DNA of 64,000 nt from Gammaproteobacteria bacterium. Its GTDB lineage: Bacteria; Pseudomonadota; Gammaproteobacteria; JAIEPX01. The DNA lies in NCBI GenBank assembly GCA_019748175.1, contig JAIEPX010000011.1, positions 62,001-126,000 of the forward strand. The letters run 5' to 3'. The stretch's first letter is position 1. Each line of letters starts with the position of its first letter. Shown piece by piece: positions 38,101-47,621 of the stretch. The position numbers and the translations under genes are program-made. Below the pieces are notes generated by a model. The model searched no databases, had not been told where the DNA came from, and saw only the letters and a list, made by a program, of their open reading frames with translations.

Positions 38101-41100
38101 ATGATGCTGTACTTAAAACCTGCTTGAAAGTGAGCTGGGGTCGAAATCACACGGTACTTTGGTGTTTTAATCTGTGGCAGTGCATATTTACGTAAAAAGT
38201 GTTTGATTATTTTCGGATGGTATGAAAACTGTGGGCTGTCAGTGTAATGGTCTATTTTTCCTTGAGTGAGTCCGTCAAAAGTAGGGTGATTCAGTGTTAT
38301 ATTTAATACCGTATTGATAAATCGCTGTGCACGTGTGATACCGCTATTGTATTTACGTTCTTTACGATGTTGAATTTGTAATTGTTGGATTATTTTAATG
38401 ATATATTCTTTGGCGATACCTTGCTGTTCATAGAACTGAATGGTTAATGCCATCACAAGTATTTGATCACTAAAATGTGAAGTAACATCCTTAGCATCAT
38501 GCTTGGGTGCAACGGTTATATCGCGAAAATGAATAGAAGCACCATAATCTTTTTTATATTGCAGGGTTAAAATATGTGGTAATAAAGTATGTGCAAAGGC
38601 CCGAACTAGCACAACACTATTTGCAAGTAAATCATTGGAGCGAAATACATTATCCAACCAATAGGGTCGCTTGCGTTCTTCTTGGTATAAATATTGTTTT
38701 AATTTAATACGATCAAGAGGGTCAAATACACTGTTTGTAGCCATGTGTTCAATAAATTGTTCACGAATTAATTGCAGGCTGGTTGCGTTGACACTGATCA
38801 GACTTTTATTGGCAATTCCTGCAAGCGCTGCTATTTTTTTACTGCCTTCTGCTCGGCCCATGAGATAATCATAAGCATATAAAAATAATTCTTGCTGTTC
38901 TACTGGAATTGTCTGCATAAGTCCGTATGTTTTGATGCTTTCTTGTAAAGGATCGCTGATCAGATGTCCTTCATCTTCAAGTTTGATGGCGTTGTGCTTA
39001 ATATAAGAAAGTACAGAATAGGCGGATTCGGCTAATGCTTCTTGTTTGTTAGCATAGGCAATTTTCATGGTGGTTAATAGAGAATGCCACGTTGTGTCGG
39101 TAATCAAAACACATTTTTCGTCAGCTCGCCAATTTTTAAGGCTAGCCAATAGCTGTTCCATTTCAGTTTGGGACCATTTATAGTCGATTCCACGCTCAAT
39201 TACTTCCATTCCTTGTTGGAAACTATCGCCTAAACTATGTGGAATTTCTTGCACTCCAATTTGATAGAGTTCATTAGTATTTACAATAAAGGGTAATAGT
39301 CCAAGTCGCGCAAATATTTGTGCTAAAATGTTTAGTATTACAGCTGTTTTGCCACCTCCTGCAGGAAATTGTAATAAGGCATGTCGAATTTCTGTATCAG
39401 TAAACAAGCCGCCTTTGATGATGTGATTGATAATAACCAAAAGTACTGTAGCTTGGTCAGGTCTTATCATTCGTTGAGTATTGAATTCATAAACAAGAAA
39501 TTCAGGGTATTCTAGGATATTATAATTTCTTATCTTATCAACAGTTTGTCCCAGTAATTGTATAGGGCCTTTGATAACACTCAAGACCTCAGAAATTTGA
39601 TCGATTTTACATTGCAATAATGCATAATTCACTGCCTTACTTAACAGATTGGTTACTTGTGTTTGATTCAAAAAATAATTAAGCCTAGTGAAATGTGTGA
39701 CATCATGTTTTAACAATGCTTTCATTATGTGATTGATTGTAGGGCGAGATAGTTGCTCAACTCGATAAGCTGATTCTAATAAATAACTTGTGCGCGTATC
39801 TTGTATTGAAGTCGTTAACCCACGCTGAATATCAGCCTGCATTAACAGTAATTGATGTTGGTCATTCTGTGCCATTGTTTGTAGATCACTGTGAAGTTCA
39901 CTGACAGATAATGTGTTGGAAAAGGCATAGTAACGTTTTTCTGTGCGTTGATTTTGTTCATGACCACTACGATAACGTCGAAACAAATTTAGCGCTATGT
40001 TTGTGCAATTTCCTAGTCCTGATTCGACAAGTGGGAATGGTCTATCGCTGATCATTTTGCTAGATATATCAAAATGACGGGTAACAAGTTCACCTAATGG
40101 ATGATTCCAATTGGGTGGTAATTGTATTGTTGTAAGATCAAACTGTAAGCTATTAGTCTTCTGATTTATGTTAGGTAGTAAGGGTTCATCTACAAGATTC
40201 ACATATTGATTGGTAAAATCAGCGATGAGACAATTGTTATCAAAACCTTTTGTTAGTAAAGCTTGTGCACGTTTTGTGACTTGGGTAAAACAATCGAGAG
40301 CTTGCTCAAATGTAGGTAAACCTCGAAATTCCTGGGGATATTTTGCAACAAATGCTAACAATGAGATTAAATTAAAGTGAGAATTGATTCTGCTTAAGTC
40401 ATTCCGTAATAATAAAAATAGTTCATAGCGTAATCTTCTATTGATAGCAGGATCTTTCGATATAGCAGATTCGTAATAGGCGATAAAATGTGTTTTTAAA
40501 TACTCAAGTGCAGGTTGATCAGAGATATGTTTTTCATATTTCACTTTGAGTTGATTGAGCGCATCCTTACGTGGATCATAGTAGATACGAAGAAAAGGTG
40601 GTCGTGAATCAGTTGTTCGTCGATGGCGCTCAGAATTAAACTGTAAGGTGTTTTCTAATGAATAAAATTGTTTTTCATAGGCTAAATTAGTACCTTTAAA
40701 AGTAAATGAAGTATACACCTGCTTTTGATTTGGTTTCGTAGTGATATCATCAAACGCAGCGTTGAGATTCTTTTTCTGTGAGAAAAAATCATGCGCGGTT
40801 CGCATTGCTTCAATATCACGAGTGCTCAAGCGTAAATAATCAGGGACTATGCTAATACCTTCTCTGTGGCTACCAAATGTCTGCGCATAATATTGATATT
40901 GACCCAGCGCATGTTCGATGAAATCAGGTATTGGATTTCCTAACCATACATCTGCTTTTTTGGCTAATTTTTTAGTGTGTTCCACCATTCTAGTCATAAC
41001 TTTGCTATCAAAAGCTGCGCCAAGTGGTGTCAAGTCTTGACGTTGAGTGAGTTGTTCAGCGAGCTGGCGCAGTTCTTGATCATTATTATAATGGTGGTAT

Positions 41101-44100
41101 GTACGCATCAGGCTTGATGCCGCTCTTTTATAATCACCTTGACTTCTATATAGTATGGCTAAATATAAATTAGATTCAACAATATCGCCTCGTAAATCAC
41201 CTTCACGAGTTAATCTATATTGATAATACTGATTCAATTCTTTTTGAAAGATATATTGAGGATTGATTCGAATGAATGTCGTAATGTCTTCTAGAGAAAA
41301 AGCAGCATTACCATCAAATGAACGTAATACAAAAGCAGGAACTAATATTTTTTCATTTTCTTGGTCATTTTCTAACAAGATCATTGTAGCGAGGCCATTC
41401 AGTTGCTTAATGCTGCGTTTAGTTGATAAAAAATATCCTGGAAACTCTATGCATTCGAGGCGTGTCTCATGTCGCTGAAAACTCAAATTGAGAGTATTAA
41501 ACGTAATTGTGTTGATTTGACAAGTGCTAGTTTCCGTTAATATCCCTTCTACTTTAATCCCGTGAAGCCCAGCAATATGTTGTAGCCGATTTGCCCATGC
41601 TTGCTCAAGTTGAGTTCTTGGTTGCGATAAATCGAGCAGGACTTGTTTTTCAAATTTCCAGATACCTTGATAATAATTCAAACGTTGCCACCCAAGTTCA
41701 CTCGAATAAACATAGGCGAATGTAGGCTCTGTACGGCGCATTACAACTACACGCGAAGGAGTTGCAGTATCATACCAATATTGATAGTCAATACGGTTGG
41801 CGAAAGCTTCAAACGGATTATTCAATTGATTTTTTTGAAAATGTTCAGCAGGCGAGGTATATGAACCCTCGTTATCGAGTAATAAACACAATCGAACTCT
41901 TTCACTATTGATGGTGAGATAGCGATAGGTCGCATAAACATTTCGATTGCCGGTGTAATATAAAAATTCAAAACTTTTATCAGTGGACATAACGCTTCCG
42001 TATCGGGAGCTTTCTGTTTCAGGCTTTCCTTCAAAGGTCACATAACCGTTATCGATCAAGGTAACCTGATTTTTCTTTATGGCGAGCTCGCTAAATGCGC
42101 GCATGCCATTAATCCAGCGGGTTTTATCACGAACGGGACGATGATCTTTGCTGAAAATTGCTGAGATTAAGTCGATGTGAAGTGTTTGATCTAAAGATTG
42201 AATTTGGTCACCTAACATTTGCCATTCTGCATTTATATTTTCTTTAATAGCGCTAGAATAAACACGATTTAGAAGAGTAGATAGATCATCTTTAGAATAG
42301 TTAATTAATAAGGTGCAGATTTGTTTTCGATGTTTTAACCAAACGCTTTCAACACTATAATCGAGTTCATTACTCATCTCTTTCGATAGCATTGTCCCAT
42401 CGGTATACGGATTCATTTGTAAAACAAGTCGGGAAATTAATAAAATTGGGATATCGCTGGGTATTATTTTAGATTCAAACTCATAGCTGGTAAAAATAAT
42501 TCTAGCGACTCGAGTACGGTCTTCATGGTTAAGACTTCGCTCAAGCTGTGGCAAGAGTAATGCGCGAACATTTAGCCAGTGAGATGGTAAGGATGTTTGA
42601 TAAATTTTAGCTGATAATTCGACATAGCGACGTAGTGAATGTTGAATTTGACATAGCCATAAAAAAACGAGTTGGTTTGGAGTATCACTTGCACTGAAGT
42701 GGTTGGGATCATCGGGATCGAATGAGTAGGTATTAAATCCTAAATCAAAAAAATCTACCAATTGAGAATGCGTATTTTCAGTATTATCTGCTAAGGCAAT
42801 ATCAAGTTTAGCGTAGGAAAATAGGAGTTCACTTAACCGTTGCCTTACGATCCCATTCGTCAATTTATCAATATTTAATTTTGCCCATTCAAGAGTGTTT
42901 ACCACTTGCAATGATGGTGTGCAAGCAATAGCACGTAAATCTTCGTCTAGTTCTTCTGGTAAGCTTTCATAGGACCACTCGGGTTTGAATAGTCCAAGTG
43001 GTTTGAGTTCATAGGGAAGAATAGCCTCCCTTTCGTTTTTCACTTGTTCTCTGAGTTGAGCCAAATCACTCATGGGGTGATAAATAGTATTTTCAGCAAA
43101 ATCTAGATGTGAGGTATTTTGTGTTGGTATTTTTGGATAATGTTTTTCTAGCTCATATAGAGCTTTATTAGCATTATTAATTTGTTGGCGATGAGTCAGT
43201 TGAGATTTAAGTCTAAATTCTCGATGAAATTTAGTGTCTTTATTCACGCTAAATTTAGGATTTTTAGTGTTTTCATCAGCTAAGTGGCCATAATGACCAT
43301 CGTTTTGGCCCAAAGAATGTATGGTGACTGATAGCGCTATCAATTCATAAATAAATTCGCCCATAAATTGTTCAGCGGGATAAGGTTTTGCCACCAACTT
43401 GCCTGATTCTATAGCTTCACACGATCGCATGATAATTGCTTTAAACAACATGTTTACTGGTGCATTTTGATGCTCATGGCCTAAGCACCCGTTGTCTTTG
43501 AGTAATTGGATAGCGTGCCGTTTTTTTTCAGGTGTGAGCAACACATTTATCACATAATCTTGAGTGGCATCATTATCTGCATAATTAATGGAGTGTCCAA
43601 ATATTGGTTGTGTATTCTGTGCTCGTCTTAGAAAATTTGCCGTTATTTTTTTTATAGTATGATAGCTCGTTACATCGTGGTAACACACTTGGTCGGTAAA
43701 AACATCATTTAGTGTTAATGAAAATCGGTTATTAAAGGATAAGGATGCTATACGAGGTGCTAACTGAGCTGCAATATCATACGCAATCAGTGAAATTTCG
43801 AAGTTGTACAACTGTCGATAATCTTTATTGAGATAATTATTGTATTGATCGATCTCCTGACCCATTTTGATTAGATTATTTAACTTAATAATCACCGATA
43901 ACTTTGTGTTTTCCTCGAGTTGATCCCAATAGTTATCAGCTAGTTCTGCAGAAGGCGCAGACAAACTATGCATAAAATCGCGTAGTTCCATCAACTGCAT
44001 TCGATCTTGCTTCGTTTTAAAATAGTCGATTGCTTGATCTAAATAGCCAATGATATCTTGGGGTTTGCAGCCGTTTATTATGAGTTGTGGAATATCTTTT

Positions 44101-45293
44101 TGGGTTTTTTTTGGTGGAGTATCTTGCTCTTTTTTGTTTGTTGCGACTGGAATTTTCGAGGTAGTGATCCATTCGCCAGAAAAAGCCGGAAAAGGTTCTG
44201 GTGAACATCGCAATGTGATTTGCTTGTCATGTTCAGTCTGAATCAGGTGGTTCACTGCACTTGAAAATTCATTGCTAGCCCTTACTGCATTTTCGCTTAA
44301 AATATCTACGCCATACAGATTGAGCAGCATGTCGTATTCTCTCAATGCCCATTGCAGTAGCACTAACTTTGTACGTCCTAATTTAAATTCTTTAACAGCT
44401 TCAATGATAGAGATATGTCGAAGTACAAATTCGAATTGATTGATATTGTCGATTGAAATCTTACCCGTAGAGAGCATTGCATCTCGTACTACGGCTTCAA
44501 TACTCGTAACACTGCAAGTTCCTGTCATTTGAGGACGAGTGGCTGTGTTTAGGTTAGGATTATTATTTTTAATTGGTTCACCGTAAAATACCATTAAAGC
44601 ATATAAGTCCTCTTTACCGAAGGGCGTGATGGTCTCGCGATGGCTGGGTAAAGTGAACGTACCATTTTGTATCGAAACTTTATCTGTTTGAATAACTCTC
44701 TGATCAATTGATAAGTTAATTACACCCAATAAAAAGTGTTGGCCATTTTCAGTATTGCAATCAAGCCGGAATTCCTCTGACTGATAACTCTGTTCTATCG
44801 TTGTGCCAACGATACGCAAAGGTCGATGAAATTCGCTTCCCGATCCTTGTTGCACTATCGAGACAATGAATTGATTATTTTCAATCGGCTTAAATTTCAT
44901 CCCTGCAAAATGTCCAGGATCGCCTAACCAGCCAGAGGGGAAATAGCAATGCCCTTTATTTTGGCTTCGTTCGATAATTTTAGCGATGATGGTATTTAGT
45001 GGCGGTGTTGGATGTTGTGTGATGAGATCGTAGAAGAAGATCATATCATCAACCGCATTTGTTGCCGTCTCGATGGTCTCAGCGGGAAACGTTAAGCCTA
45101 GGAGGTCGCTATTGTAATTCACTAGTGAGCGGTAATAGCGAAGTGTAACCTTGGGAGATGATCCTTCATACTGAGTCTTGCGGATTGCAGTTGGGAAATT
45201 GAGCATGGCAAAACTGCTATCGTCGTGCTGTATTAAACGCTCTGACTCAAAGGTACTCTGTATTCTATCGTAATTTTTATCTGTAGCTTGCAC
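35139..45293 (-). CDS. Giant protein (3384 aa) with helicase-like ATPase core
   Basis: This is one uninterrupted frame of 10.2 kb. The N-terminal part has Cys/His motifs (KGHCYFPSGWLGDPGHFAGM about 111-130; GTCSVTSIE about 258-266). The core carries a P-loop FPAGGGKT (Lys1982), an EDEGHL Walker-B-like motif (Asp2107) and VSATPG (Ser2400), in the order of SecA/DEAD-like ATPases. The stretch near 2550-2595 (TTGLDVKRPFKDRAGVTVGK, then QAVMRERQL) resembles the conserved end of DUF3638-type giant proteins. A Pro-rich linker and a coiled coil (about 3230-3275) finish it. GTG start at 45293, weak ribosome site. No signal peptide or membrane segment. Function is unknown; an effector or a nucleic-acid-acting defence protein are both possible. 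Confidence 0.85.
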   Translation of the reverse strand: MQATDKNYDRIQSTFESERLIQHDDSSFAMLNFPTAIRKTQYEGSSPKVTLRYYRSLVNYNSDLLGLTFPAETIETATNAVDDMIFFYDLITQHPTPPLNTIIAKIIERSQNKGHCYFPSGWLGDPGHFAGMKFKPIENNQFIVSIVQQGSGSEFHRPLRIVGTTIEQSYQSEEFRLDCNTENGQHFLLGVINLSIDQRVIQTDKVSIQNGTFTLPSHRETITPFGKEDLYALMVFYGEPIKNNNPNLNTATRPQMTGTCSVTSIEAVVRDAMLSTGKISIDNINQFEFVLRHISIIEAVKEFKLGRTKLVLLQWALREYDMLLNLYGVDILSENAVRASNEFSSAVNHLIQTEHDKQITLRCSPEPFPAFSGEWITTSKIPVATNKKEQDTPPKKTQKDIPQLIINGCKPQDIIGYLDQAIDYFKTKQDRMQLMELRDFMHSLSAPSAELADNYWDQLEENTKLSVIIKLNNLIKMGQEIDQYNNYLNKDYRQLYNFEISLIAYDIAAQLAPRIASLSFNNRFSLTLNDVFTDQVCYHDVTSYHTIKKITANFLRRAQNTQPIFGHSINYADNDATQDYVINVLLTPEKKRHAIQLLKDNGCLGHEHQNAPVNMLFKAIIMRSCEAIESGKLVAKPYPAEQFMGEFIYELIALSVTIHSLGQNDGHYGHLADENTKNPKFSVNKDTKFHREFRLKSQLTHRQQINNANKALYELEKHYPKIPTQNTSHLDFAENTIYHPMSDLAQLREQVKNEREAILPYELKPLGLFKPEWSYESLPEELDEDLRAIACTPSLQVVNTLEWAKLNIDKLTNGIVRQRLSELLFSYAKLDIALADNTENTHSQLVDFFDLGFNTYSFDPDDPNHFSASDTPNQLVFLWLCQIQHSLRRYVELSAKIYQTSLPSHWLNVRALLLPQLERSLNHEDRTRVARIIFTSYEFESKIIPSDIPILLISRLVLQMNPYTDGTMLSKEMSNELDYSVESVWLKHRKQICTLLINYSKDDLSTLLNRVYSSAIKENINAEWQMLGDQIQSLDQTLHIDLISAIFSKDHRPVRDKTRWINGMRAFSELAIKKNQVTLIDNGYVTFEGKPETESSRYGSVMSTDKSFEFLYYTGNRNVYATYRYLTINSERVRLCLLLDNEGSYTSPAEHFQKNQLNNPFEAFANRIDYQYWYDTATPSRVVVMRRTEPTFAYVYSSELGWQRLNYYQGIWKFEKQVLLDLSQPRTQLEQAWANRLQHIAGLHGIKVEGILTETSTCQINTITFNTLNLSFQRHETRLECIEFPGYFLSTKRSIKQLNGLATMILLENDQENEKILVPAFVLRSFDGNAAFSLEDITTFIRINPQYIFQKELNQYYQYRLTREGDLRGDIVESNLYLAILYRSQGDYKRAASSLMRTYHHYNNDQELRQLAEQLTQRQDLTPLGAAFDSKVMTRMVEHTKKLAKKADVWLGNPIPDFIEHALGQYQYYAQTFGSHREGISIVPDYLRLSTRDIEAMRTAHDFFSQKKNLNAAFDDITTKPNQKQVYTSFTFKGTNLAYEKQFYSLENTLQFNSERHRRTTDSRPPFLRIYYDPRKDALNQLKVKYEKHISDQPALEYLKTHFIAYYESAISKDPAINRRLRYELFLLLRNDLSRINSHFNLISLLAFVAKYPQEFRGLPTFEQALDCFTQVTKRAQALLTKGFDNNCLIADFTNQYVNLVDEPLLPNINQKTNSLQFDLTTIQLPPNWNHPLGELVTRHFDISSKMISDRPFPLVESGLGNCTNIALNLFRRYRSGHEQNQRTEKRYYAFSNTLSVSELHSDLQTMAQNDQHQLLLMQADIQRGLTTSIQDTRTSYLLESAYRVEQLSRPTINHIMKALLKHDVTHFTRLNYFLNQTQVTNLLSKAVNYALLQCKIDQISEVLSVIKGPIQLLGQTVDKIRNYNILEYPEFLVYEFNTQRMIRPDQATVLLVIINHIIKGGLFTDTEIRHALLQFPAGGGKTAVILNILAQIFARLGLLPFIVNTNELYQIGVQEIPHSLGDSFQQGMEVIERGIDYKWSQTEMEQLLASLKNWRADEKCVLITDTTWHSLLTTMKIAYANKQEALAESAYSVLSYIKHNAIKLEDEGHLISDPLQESIKTYGLMQTIPVEQQELFLYAYDYLMGRAEGSKKIAALAGIANKSLISVNATSLQLIREQFIEHMATNSVFDPLDRIKLKQYLYQEERKRPYWLDNVFRSNDLLANSVVLVRAFAHTLLPHILTLQYKKDYGASIHFRDITVAPKHDAKDVTSHFSDQILVMALTIQFYEQQGIAKEYIIKIIQQLQIQHRKERKYNSGITRAQRFINTVLNITLNHPTFDGLTQGKIDHYTDSPQFSYHPKIIKHFLRKYALPQIKTPKYRVISTPAHFQAGFKYSIMVSATPGLRATYPGFLKTSDCFFDTAFESQVIDTLLKAKNEFSCLLDMTHTPNQFVEQFQSQCPQLYEAMTTLIDRGALLSNNKAQQVIEAILEKTEPDKPKANAAYFDEQSMVLRSLNHDYLNMQIPGTRIQQALQRYGIKLEDFLLFLFIDLIKTTGLDVKRPFKDRAGVTVGKEQTVTEIIQAVMRERQLLWDDAQTIIWLMFKSLYSQVHRNYETFDPKKIFYWMIHNEAKQISTKVVMRAYQFISQQIEDVIWEKIHRKIVLYATYENRLQQSFDLTAYHRYELESVFATTEVVLQSYVKKTSEYFSLVPSQLPNETQVYLRETIQDTAQLIELMRQPHGAELNTLVIQEQNEEIQETQETVQEELVKTLFDQSNYFEFNLEVYDESDQLTAIFNHDSNTYQLLTFPRCKNLQLPPLRLRYINHSPLKQTNNRNELPSLKPIRLLLVQVKEKPEFVALSAAGGEYFHHEIQSLNTQAPQEIYAIIGLDSGILSASKTLSAHQRLALLASPQLQEMLVFLSLLNGQYTNLVKQAEIAQRYQWTKEQYECLYDRITEIHVSRHLVELSRKLDHNLDMTPPIASQRSFPVTQLTTAKIPHQRVSALHYISKPTSALPDSLLYKNLTPAIEHSFAPTKTMTFYDSLLSYVDYDDTNIIEPGDEDPSEPSEPAQRPPQASEASTLQPFPFISTLFSWFQPELPSALPPEIFTPKQPKLEKSPYHCEPTWIQDENDWIPTNTCNGKDYQVTVFPKIPTTTDLSTHHNEQTHYYGDSYEPSSCRPIEHHGRPSVACDGDHSTLIYTPTITPGPLDNLYWNIQLGRVLYYACSSTYQWFTQPRSEPSEPVDLITDKQLANEKIDQLQQRLTNAEKQLNSIKSQLTKVEWNGYIWGIEDYQRDMDGVMTKLNRGKLTHSDLEEFCLDIDYLCDEIIEVVQDKTSEQVTTQQKPKEQHYTKTDFFAHKPSLNIQNSIHCSVADNASLVAGSR

Positions 45294-45335
45294 TATTCGC
45301 CCACCACTCGTATGGTTAGAGTAGAGTGTATAACA

Positions 45336-45450
45336 TCAAGGACCGAGGGTATCAAGCCTTTCGGGCAATATCCAGGCTAGGCCTTTATCGTTGTAATCGG
45401 ATAGTTAAACCATTATATATCGCTTCAGCTATGAGCATTCGGTCGAAGGA
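45336..45450 (-). pseudogene. Remnant of a VapC/PIN-type toxin
   Basis: Directly after the antitoxin stop, codons for DRMLIAEAIYNGLTI (45385-45445) match the C-terminal signature of PIN toxins (FDRMLIAQA...GLTI). A frame shift follows, and the tail continues as LAWILPERLDTLGP to a stop at 45336-45338. The first hundred or so codons, with the start and most acidic active-site residues, are missing, so the toxin is dead. Confidence 0.65.
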
Positions 45451-45451
45451 T

Positions 45452-45679
45452 CTAAAATGTATCTAGTACATCTTTGGGGAGTGGGGCGTCAAAATCCTTG
45501 CTGACATTAATAAGCCCTTTAAGCTGTCCACCTTGTCTTGGCGTTATTTTATAGCTGTATTTTGTTAGCTTAACAACTGGCACTCCGGCTTTGGCTATAA
45601 TCACTGACTTTCCAGCTAATGTGTCATTGATTAACTTTGAAAGATGCGTTTTAGCATCATGTATAGTTACTATGGTCAT
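45452..45679 (-). CDS. Phd/YefM-family antitoxin
   Basis: A 75-residue protein with the Phd fold start MTIVTIHDAKTHLSKLIND, GKSVIIAKAGVPVVKL and a short toxin-binding tail ending PLPKDVLDTF. AGGAGATCATC precedes the ATG. Such antitoxins neutralise a PIN or Doc toxin and repress their own operon. Here the toxin gene that should follow is reduced to a fragment, so this is an orphan. Confidence 0.88.
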   Translation of the reverse strand: MTIVTIHDAKTHLSKLINDTLAGKSVIIAKAGVPVVKLTKYSYKITPRQGGQLKGLINVSKDFDAPLPKDVLDTF

Positions 45680-45812
45680 GATGATCTCCTACTAAAGTAT
45701 CTCTAAGCATAAGTATAATAGAATAGGATGACTTAGTTAATAGGGTTCTATCTATTGAAAGAGGTGATGGTGTCAAATCTCACTAACGATTTCAGCGGGG
45801 TTTTTTTATATT

Positions 45813-45878
45813 CTGACTATTCTGACATCAACTCCGTTTTAGACATGACTATTACGGAATATGTGTCGGAATAGTCAG
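45813..45878. repeat. Imperfect inverted repeat, possible operator or terminator
   Basis: Two 15-base arms pair at 14 of 15 positions across a 36-base loop. TGACTATT also recurs in the loop. It lies about 135 bases upstream of the antitoxin start, so it could be an operator or the relic of a mobile element end. Confidence 0.4.
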
Positions 45879-45976
45879 GCCATTATGCTATTAGCGGTAA
45901 ATGAGGGCTCATGTTGTTAGAAAATCTTTACATTCTTAATAGAATTAGTGATTGATGTAGATGATGGTAATTTAAT

Positions 45977-46022
45977 CTCGATTTAGGAAAACCCCTCACA
46001 ACTCAAGACGCGACGCCGTTAG
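45977..46022 (+). repeat. Dispersed repeat copy B, left boundary of the nuclease/HEPN island
   Basis: 46 bases from CTCGATTTAGG to CCGTTAG, matching copy C (49644-49689) at 41 of 46 positions in the same orientation. Both are preceded by TTTAATCT. It is the longest version of the element in the window. Confidence 0.88.
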
Positions 46023-46190
46023 CACATATATGCAGTTATATGACATAGAGGCTGAGTTAGTGTAATACGCTATAATTGTAATAAGGACGATTGTTCGTTT
46101 AGAAAAAAGTCTGATACGTAGTACCTATCATCCTTTATGGTTACATCAGCTTTATAATTAAAATTGTTTTTAAACTTGAAGGAGTATAGG

Positions 46191-47549
46191 ATGAACTCAG
46201 GACATAGAGGGAAGGTAGTAGAGGATATTGTACAAAAAATATGCATACGCATGTTTCTTGATGATTTTGTCGTCAAGAATCCATCTTATAAAAAAAGATC
46301 AGGTCATATAAAAGAAGCAGCAGATATTCTTATTCCATTTGGTGATAATCTGATTGTTTACCAGGTAAAATCTAAAATTGAATTAAAAAAAGCTTCAGAA
46401 AAAACAGACCTTGACTACAAAAGAATTGAAAAGAAAGTTAATGATGCAATTAGCCAGTTTAAGGCAATAAAAGAGGCAATTGAACATAAACTAATTATCG
46501 ATGTCGAAAATAGTAGGGGAATAAAAATCCCATTTCAATCAGATAAATTTACTAAGATTATAGGATTGGTTGTATTAGATCTTAATGAAGAAAAGTTTCC
46601 TGATAATGAACGGACAGCCATATATGGTGGTTTTACATCTAAGTATCAGATTGCAATTCATATTTTCTTAAGAGAAGAATTGGAGCTGATTGCATCTGAA
46701 ATTGATACATTGCCAGATTTTATTAAGTATCTTAAAGCAAGAGAATTTTTATATAATCATGACTTAATTAGTAATTTGACACCACAAAGAGACATTTTAG
46801 CTCTTCACCTAACAAGACCAGAAATTTCTGAGGAATTGATTGCAAACAAGGTAAGTTATTTAGCTATTGAGCCTAATACTTGGGAGAACTATATAAGAAT
46901 TAAAAATAGCAATAAGCAACATAAACAAAGTCCATTAATAGATAATATTATTAACTGGATACATAAGTCTATTGATTACTATCCTGAATTTATTCATGAA
47001 ATACCAAGAAATGATTTTCCGCAGGGTAGTGTAGAAAATTACTTTAAGACAGTTACTGAATTAGCATCTTTAACTCGTGCAGAGAGAAATAATTTAGGCT
47101 GGGAGTTTTTAGATGTAATGAATAATGTAGATTCTTCTAGAAAGCATCTTAAAAAAGTGTGTTATATTGTAATAAATGAAAAGGCAATATTAATTTTCTC
47201 CACTAAGGCGCCAAGGGTGAAAAGGGCAAAAGATCTAATAGATCTCGCCACGATGCTATATTGCAAGCTAAATTTAAAAAAAGTTATTGGTATTGCTACA
47301 GAAAATGTAACATCTAAGGATCGCTCGTACGATTTCATTGTTTTAGAAAATGTATTTTTCAAAAATCATGAAGAGATATTAGATAAGGCCAATAAGATTT
47401 TTAATAATAACTCAATCCTTATGAATACTGAGTCTGTAATCAAGAAGAAACATTCTCGAAAAGTGAATAAACTGGGTCGCAATGATATTTGTTCTTGCGG
47501 AAGTGGTCTAAAATTCAAAAGATGCTGCTTGGGAAAAAGAGACTACTAA
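46191..47549 (+). CDS. PD-(D/E)XK-like nuclease with C-terminal SEC-C zinc motif
   Basis: A 452-residue protein. Near the N-terminus Glu11, Asp45 (AADILIP) and Gln58-Val-Lys60 (VYQVKSK) follow the spacing of Mrr-like restriction endonuclease folds, where a QxK variant is common. A Lys-rich helical segment and an unassigned middle follow. The last 24 residues (GRNDICSCGSGLKFKRCCLG) are a clear SEC-C zinc-binding motif. AAGGAG precedes the ATG at 46191. The gene is very AT-rich (15 of 60 G+C at 46381-46440). It precedes the HEPN-type gene by 72 bases on the same strand, a probable operon. I infer a defence or toxin role; the exact family is not known to me. Confidence 0.75.
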   Translation: MNSGHRGKVVEDIVQKICIRMFLDDFVVKNPSYKKRSGHIKEAADILIPFGDNLIVYQVKSKIELKKASEKTDLDYKRIEKKVNDAISQFKAIKEAIEHKLIIDVENSRGIKIPFQSDKFTKIIGLVVLDLNEEKFPDNERTAIYGGFTSKYQIAIHIFLREELELIASEIDTLPDFIKYLKAREFLYNHDLISNLTPQRDILALHLTRPEISEELIANKVSYLAIEPNTWENYIRIKNSNKQHKQSPLIDNIINWIHKSIDYYPEFIHEIPRNDFPQGSVENYFKTVTELASLTRAERNNLGWEFLDVMNNVDSSRKHLKKVCYIVINEKAILIFSTKAPRVKRAKDLIDLATMLYCKLNLKKVIGIATENVTSKDRSYDFIVLENVFFKNHEEILDKANKIFNNNSILMNTESVIKKKHSRKVNKLGRNDICSCGSGLKFKRCCLGKRDY

Positions 47550-47621
47550 TAGTTATTTAATAAAGATGCATTATGATAAATAAGAAAGTCTAAAGAGTAA
47601 GTGATAAAATTAGGGGGTATG

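Larger units (their letters stand above)
45680..46190. other. Gene-free stretch between the antitoxin and the nuclease-like gene
   Basis: 511 bases. It contains an imperfect 15-bp inverted repeat, CTGACTATTCTGACA (45813-45827) and TGTCGGAATAGTCAG (45864-45878), and the full-length dispersed repeat at 45977-46022. After the repeat the sequence becomes clearly more AT-rich, consistent with an island boundary. Promoters were not assigned with confidence. Confidence 0.5.
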
